This document shows positions 62,295-64,000 of a stretch of 64,000 nt of DNA, one piece after another (the stretch's first letter is position 1; every line of letters starts with the position of its first letter). The DNA comes from Paenibacillus silvisoli (lineage in GTDB: Bacteria > Bacillota > Bacilli > Paenibacillales > Paenibacillaceae), in NCBI RefSeq assembly GCF_030866765.1, contig NZ_CP133017.1:2338001-2402000 (forward strand). The letters run 5' to 3'. Below the pieces are notes generated by a model. That model did not search any database. It saw only the letters and a list, made by a program, of their open reading frames with translations, and was not told where the DNA came from. Both the position numbers and the translations under genes were made by a program.

Positions 62295-62498
62295 GGGCGA
62301 ATCACCATCCTTTAGTTTGACATATGGGTCTATGAAATTGAATGAAGTCTCTTCTTTATTGTACTTGATTCCCGTGCGGATTGCGAGGGGAGGCATCCAT
62401 TCCCTGAAATGCGCGCGCGCCGATTTGCCGCCGCTTCGTTTGCGCATACTAGCATCAACCGCATGGAAGTCCAAGCTATCTATAGGAGGAAATGACGC

Positions 62499-63020
62499 AT
62501 GAGGAAAGTTCAATCGGCACGCGGCAAAAGAAGCGGAGGTACCGACTACGGCGGCAAGCAGACGAATCCGTTTACGTACTGCCTGAAGCTCGGCTTCTTC
62601 GCGGGCTTAATATGGGGTCTGCTGCACTGGCTGCTTTTTTTGATTCATTTTACGAAAGTATCGCCAGGCTATTTGGTGGAACCGTTTTTTCGCGAATCCT
62701 TCTTGAAAACGTTCTGGGGCCAGCTGGTCGGCGTCGGGGCCTTCATTGTGTTCTCGATCATCGCAACCTTCATCTATAAAGTGATGTTAGGGCGCATTCC
62801 GGGTCCGTGGCCGGGCCTGATTTACGGCCTTGTCTGGTGGCTGCTCCTGTTCCTGACGATCGGTCCCGTCATGCAAATCGTCGATCCGATCAATAAAATC
62901 GGATACGATACGATTGCGACGGAAGGCAGCCTATTCGCGGTATGGGGCTTGTTTATCGGCTATACGATTGCGTTCGAATTTACGGACGAAGCATCGAGGG
63001 AGCCGATGAGCGCGCATTAG
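62499..63020 (+). CDS. yqhR: YqhR family membrane protein
   Basis: A product of 173 residues, four transmembrane helices (about 30-50, 75-95, 105-125, 140-160); TNPFTYCLKLGFFAGLIWG, GRIPGPWPGLIYGLVWW and GPVMQIVDPI are shared with Bacillus YqhR. Function unknown. ATG follows ATAGGAGGAAATGACGC. Divergent from yqhQ and upstream of aroQ. Confidence 0.85.
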   Translation: MRKVQSARGKRSGGTDYGGKQTNPFTYCLKLGFFAGLIWGLLHWLLFLIHFTKVSPGYLVEPFFRESFLKTFWGQLVGVGAFIVFSIIATFIYKVMLGRIPGPWPGLIYGLVWWLLLFLTIGPVMQIVDPINKIGYDTIATEGSLFAVWGLFIGYTIAFEFTDEASREPMSAH

Positions 63021-63098
63021 GCAGACGGAGGTCCTCTTCTCAAAAGGTGGGTCTTTGTGGTAGAATGTCTAATGATCTATGCGCCGGGAGGACTCTCC

Positions 63099-63551
63099 AT
63101 GACCAGAATACTTGTACTAAATGGACCGAATTTGAATATGCTCGGCATCCGGGAGCCCGGTGTTTACGGTTCGATGTCGCTTCAAGCGATCGAGTCGCTG
63201 GTGAAGGAAGCGGCGGACTCGCTCGAAGCCGACGTTTCGTTCTTTCAATCGAATCATGAAGGCGCCATTATCGACCGCATTCATGAAGCGTTCGGCCAAG
63301 CGGACGGAATCGTCATCAACCCCGGAGCATTCACGCACTACAGCTATGCGATTCGCGATGCGATCAGCAGCGTCGGACTGCCGGTCGTGGAAGTGCATAT
63401 CTCGAACATTCATAAACGCGAAGCTTTTCGTCATGTTTCGGTCATCGCCCCTGTTGCGATCGGTCAAATTGCGGGCTTTGGCGCCCAGAGCTACGTGCTC
63501 GGCCTAACCGCTTTGGTACATCATATCAAGCAGCATAATGAAAAAGGGTGA
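63099..63551 (+). CDS. aroQ: 3-dehydroquinate dehydratase, type II
   Basis: A product of 150 residues. Shikimate pathway enzyme: [20 protein letters not shown] (active-site Asn and Tyr), [15 protein letters not shown] (Arg loop and Asn), [34 protein letters not shown] (His), and GFGAQSY. Dodecameric, cytosolic. ATG at 63099 follows CCGGGAGGACTCTCC; upstream codons from 63057 are not family-like. Confidence 0.95.
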   Translation: MTRILVLNGPNLNMLGIREPGVYGSMSLQAIESLVKEAADSLEADVSFFQSNHEGAIIDRIHEAFGQADGIVINPGAFTHYSYAIRDAISSVGLPVVEVHISNIHKREAFRHVSVIAPVAIGQIAGFGAQSYVLGLTALVHHIKQHNEKG

Positions 63552-63556
63552 TTCCA

Positions 63557-64000
63557 ATGACAGCAAAACGTTTAGCCGGCTTACGCGGAAAGCTGCCTGC
63601 GCTGCAGGCGGATGCGATTCTCGTAACCAGCGCCGTTAACCGTCGGTACATAAGCGGATTTACAGGCTCTTCAGGCATGCTGCTCATCTCCGCCACGGAC
63701 AGCTGGCTGCTCACCGATTTCCGGTATATGACGCAGGCTCCGCAGCAGGCGCCGGATTTTACCGTGGTCGAGCATGGTCCGAAGTGGATCGATAATGTGA
63801 AAGAGCTGGCTGCGGCAGCGGGCATTCGCAAGCTTGCCTTCGAACAGGACCATGTCGTGTTCAGCAGCTATTCCGCATGGAAGGCAGCGCTTAGCCCGGC
63901 CATCGAGCTCGTTCCGGCATCCGGCGTGATCGAGGAGCTTCGCCTTTACAAGGACGACGCTGAACTCGCCATTATCCGTGATTCCTGCGCGCTAGCGGAC
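63557..64000 (+). CDS. yqhT: Xaa-Pro peptidase (3' end outside window)
   Basis: The reading frame starts at ATG 63557, behind AAAGGGTGATTCCA, and is open to the window end (148 codons). It begins TAKRLAGLRGKLPALQADAILVTSAVNRRYISGFTGSSGMLL, then DFRYMTQAPQQAPDFTVVEH and KLAFEQDHV, and ELRLYKDDAELAIIRDSCALAD: the creatinase N-terminal domain and the start of the catalytic domain of M24 aminopeptidases. Same order (aroQ-yqhT) as in Bacillus subtilis, where efp follows. The metal-binding part is not in the window. Confidence 0.9.
   Translation, partial: MTAKRLAGLRGKLPALQADAILVTSAVNRRYISGFTGSSGMLLISATDSWLLTDFRYMTQAPQQAPDFTVVEHGPKWIDNVKELAAAAGIRKLAFEQDHVVFSSYSAWKAALSPAIELVPASGVIEELRLYKDDAELAIIRDSCALAD

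Overview
The window comes from a spore-forming, low-GC Gram-positive bacterium, most likely Paenibacillus or a close relative. The evidence is a YheC/YheD-type spore-coat ATP-grasp protein, a spore photoproduct lyase, several secreted copper-amine-oxidase-N (stalk domain) proteins, a T-box leader before metG, a Zur-type box before a zinc ABC operon, and the Bacillus-like order mntR / small membrane gene / yqhQ / yqhR / aroQ / yqhT at the right end.

Layout. Positions 1-2.2 kb are chromosomal: a partial spore-coat ATP-grasp gene and an EEP-family nuclease/phosphatase gene. From 2222 to 32248 lies an AT-rich integrated element of about 30 kb. It is bounded by a perfect 100-bp direct repeat made of the 3' part of tRNA-Val(GAC) plus the tRNA's own terminator. 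The intact tRNA is at the right end; a tRNA fragment remains at the left. From 32.2 kb to the end the DNA is GC-rich core chromosome.

Inside the element, the right part (25.3-32.1 kb) is the maintenance module: a XerC/D-like recombinase with iterons in front of it, an XRE-type regulator behind a strikingly symmetric double operator, an HNH-like gene, a DUF5659-like gene that seems to start at ATT, an archaeo-eukaryotic primase (TOTE type), a small excisionase-like protein and the tRNA-targeting integrase. The cargo (2.3-25 kb) holds a complete type I restriction-modification operon (hsdR-hsdM-hsdS), three secreted stalk-domain proteins (one fused to an HtrA-like protease), and two runs of small single-gene units: GIY-YIG, PD-(D/E)XK, MNT nucleotidyltransferase, HEPN-like, NERD, HNH and several unknowns. 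No conjugation or virion genes were seen, so it looks like a mobilizable or satellite-type defence island. Several cargo genes are visibly decayed.

The most unusual observation is a repeat family, ATRAAA-N6-TTTCAT, found between the small cargo genes. Stem arms are conserved while the six-base centre differs in every copy. The copies sit just upstream of the ribosome-binding sites, and each of the two gene runs ends with one more copy followed at once by a terminator. This n genes / n+1 repeats arrangement resembles a cassette array.

The core region on the right holds recognisable units: DUF3892 and DUF1292 small proteins, an MBL hydrolase, speA, two MFS transporters, an ABC-2 exporter plus TetR operon divergent from an RND pump with paired TetR-like operators between them, a two-PKD stalk protein, an operon of two Gfo/Idh/MocA dehydrogenases with an AraC regulator, yidD, T-box-metG with an intergenic palindromic repeat between them, znuA-znuC-znuB-ccdA, splB and the mntR-yqh-aroQ cluster.
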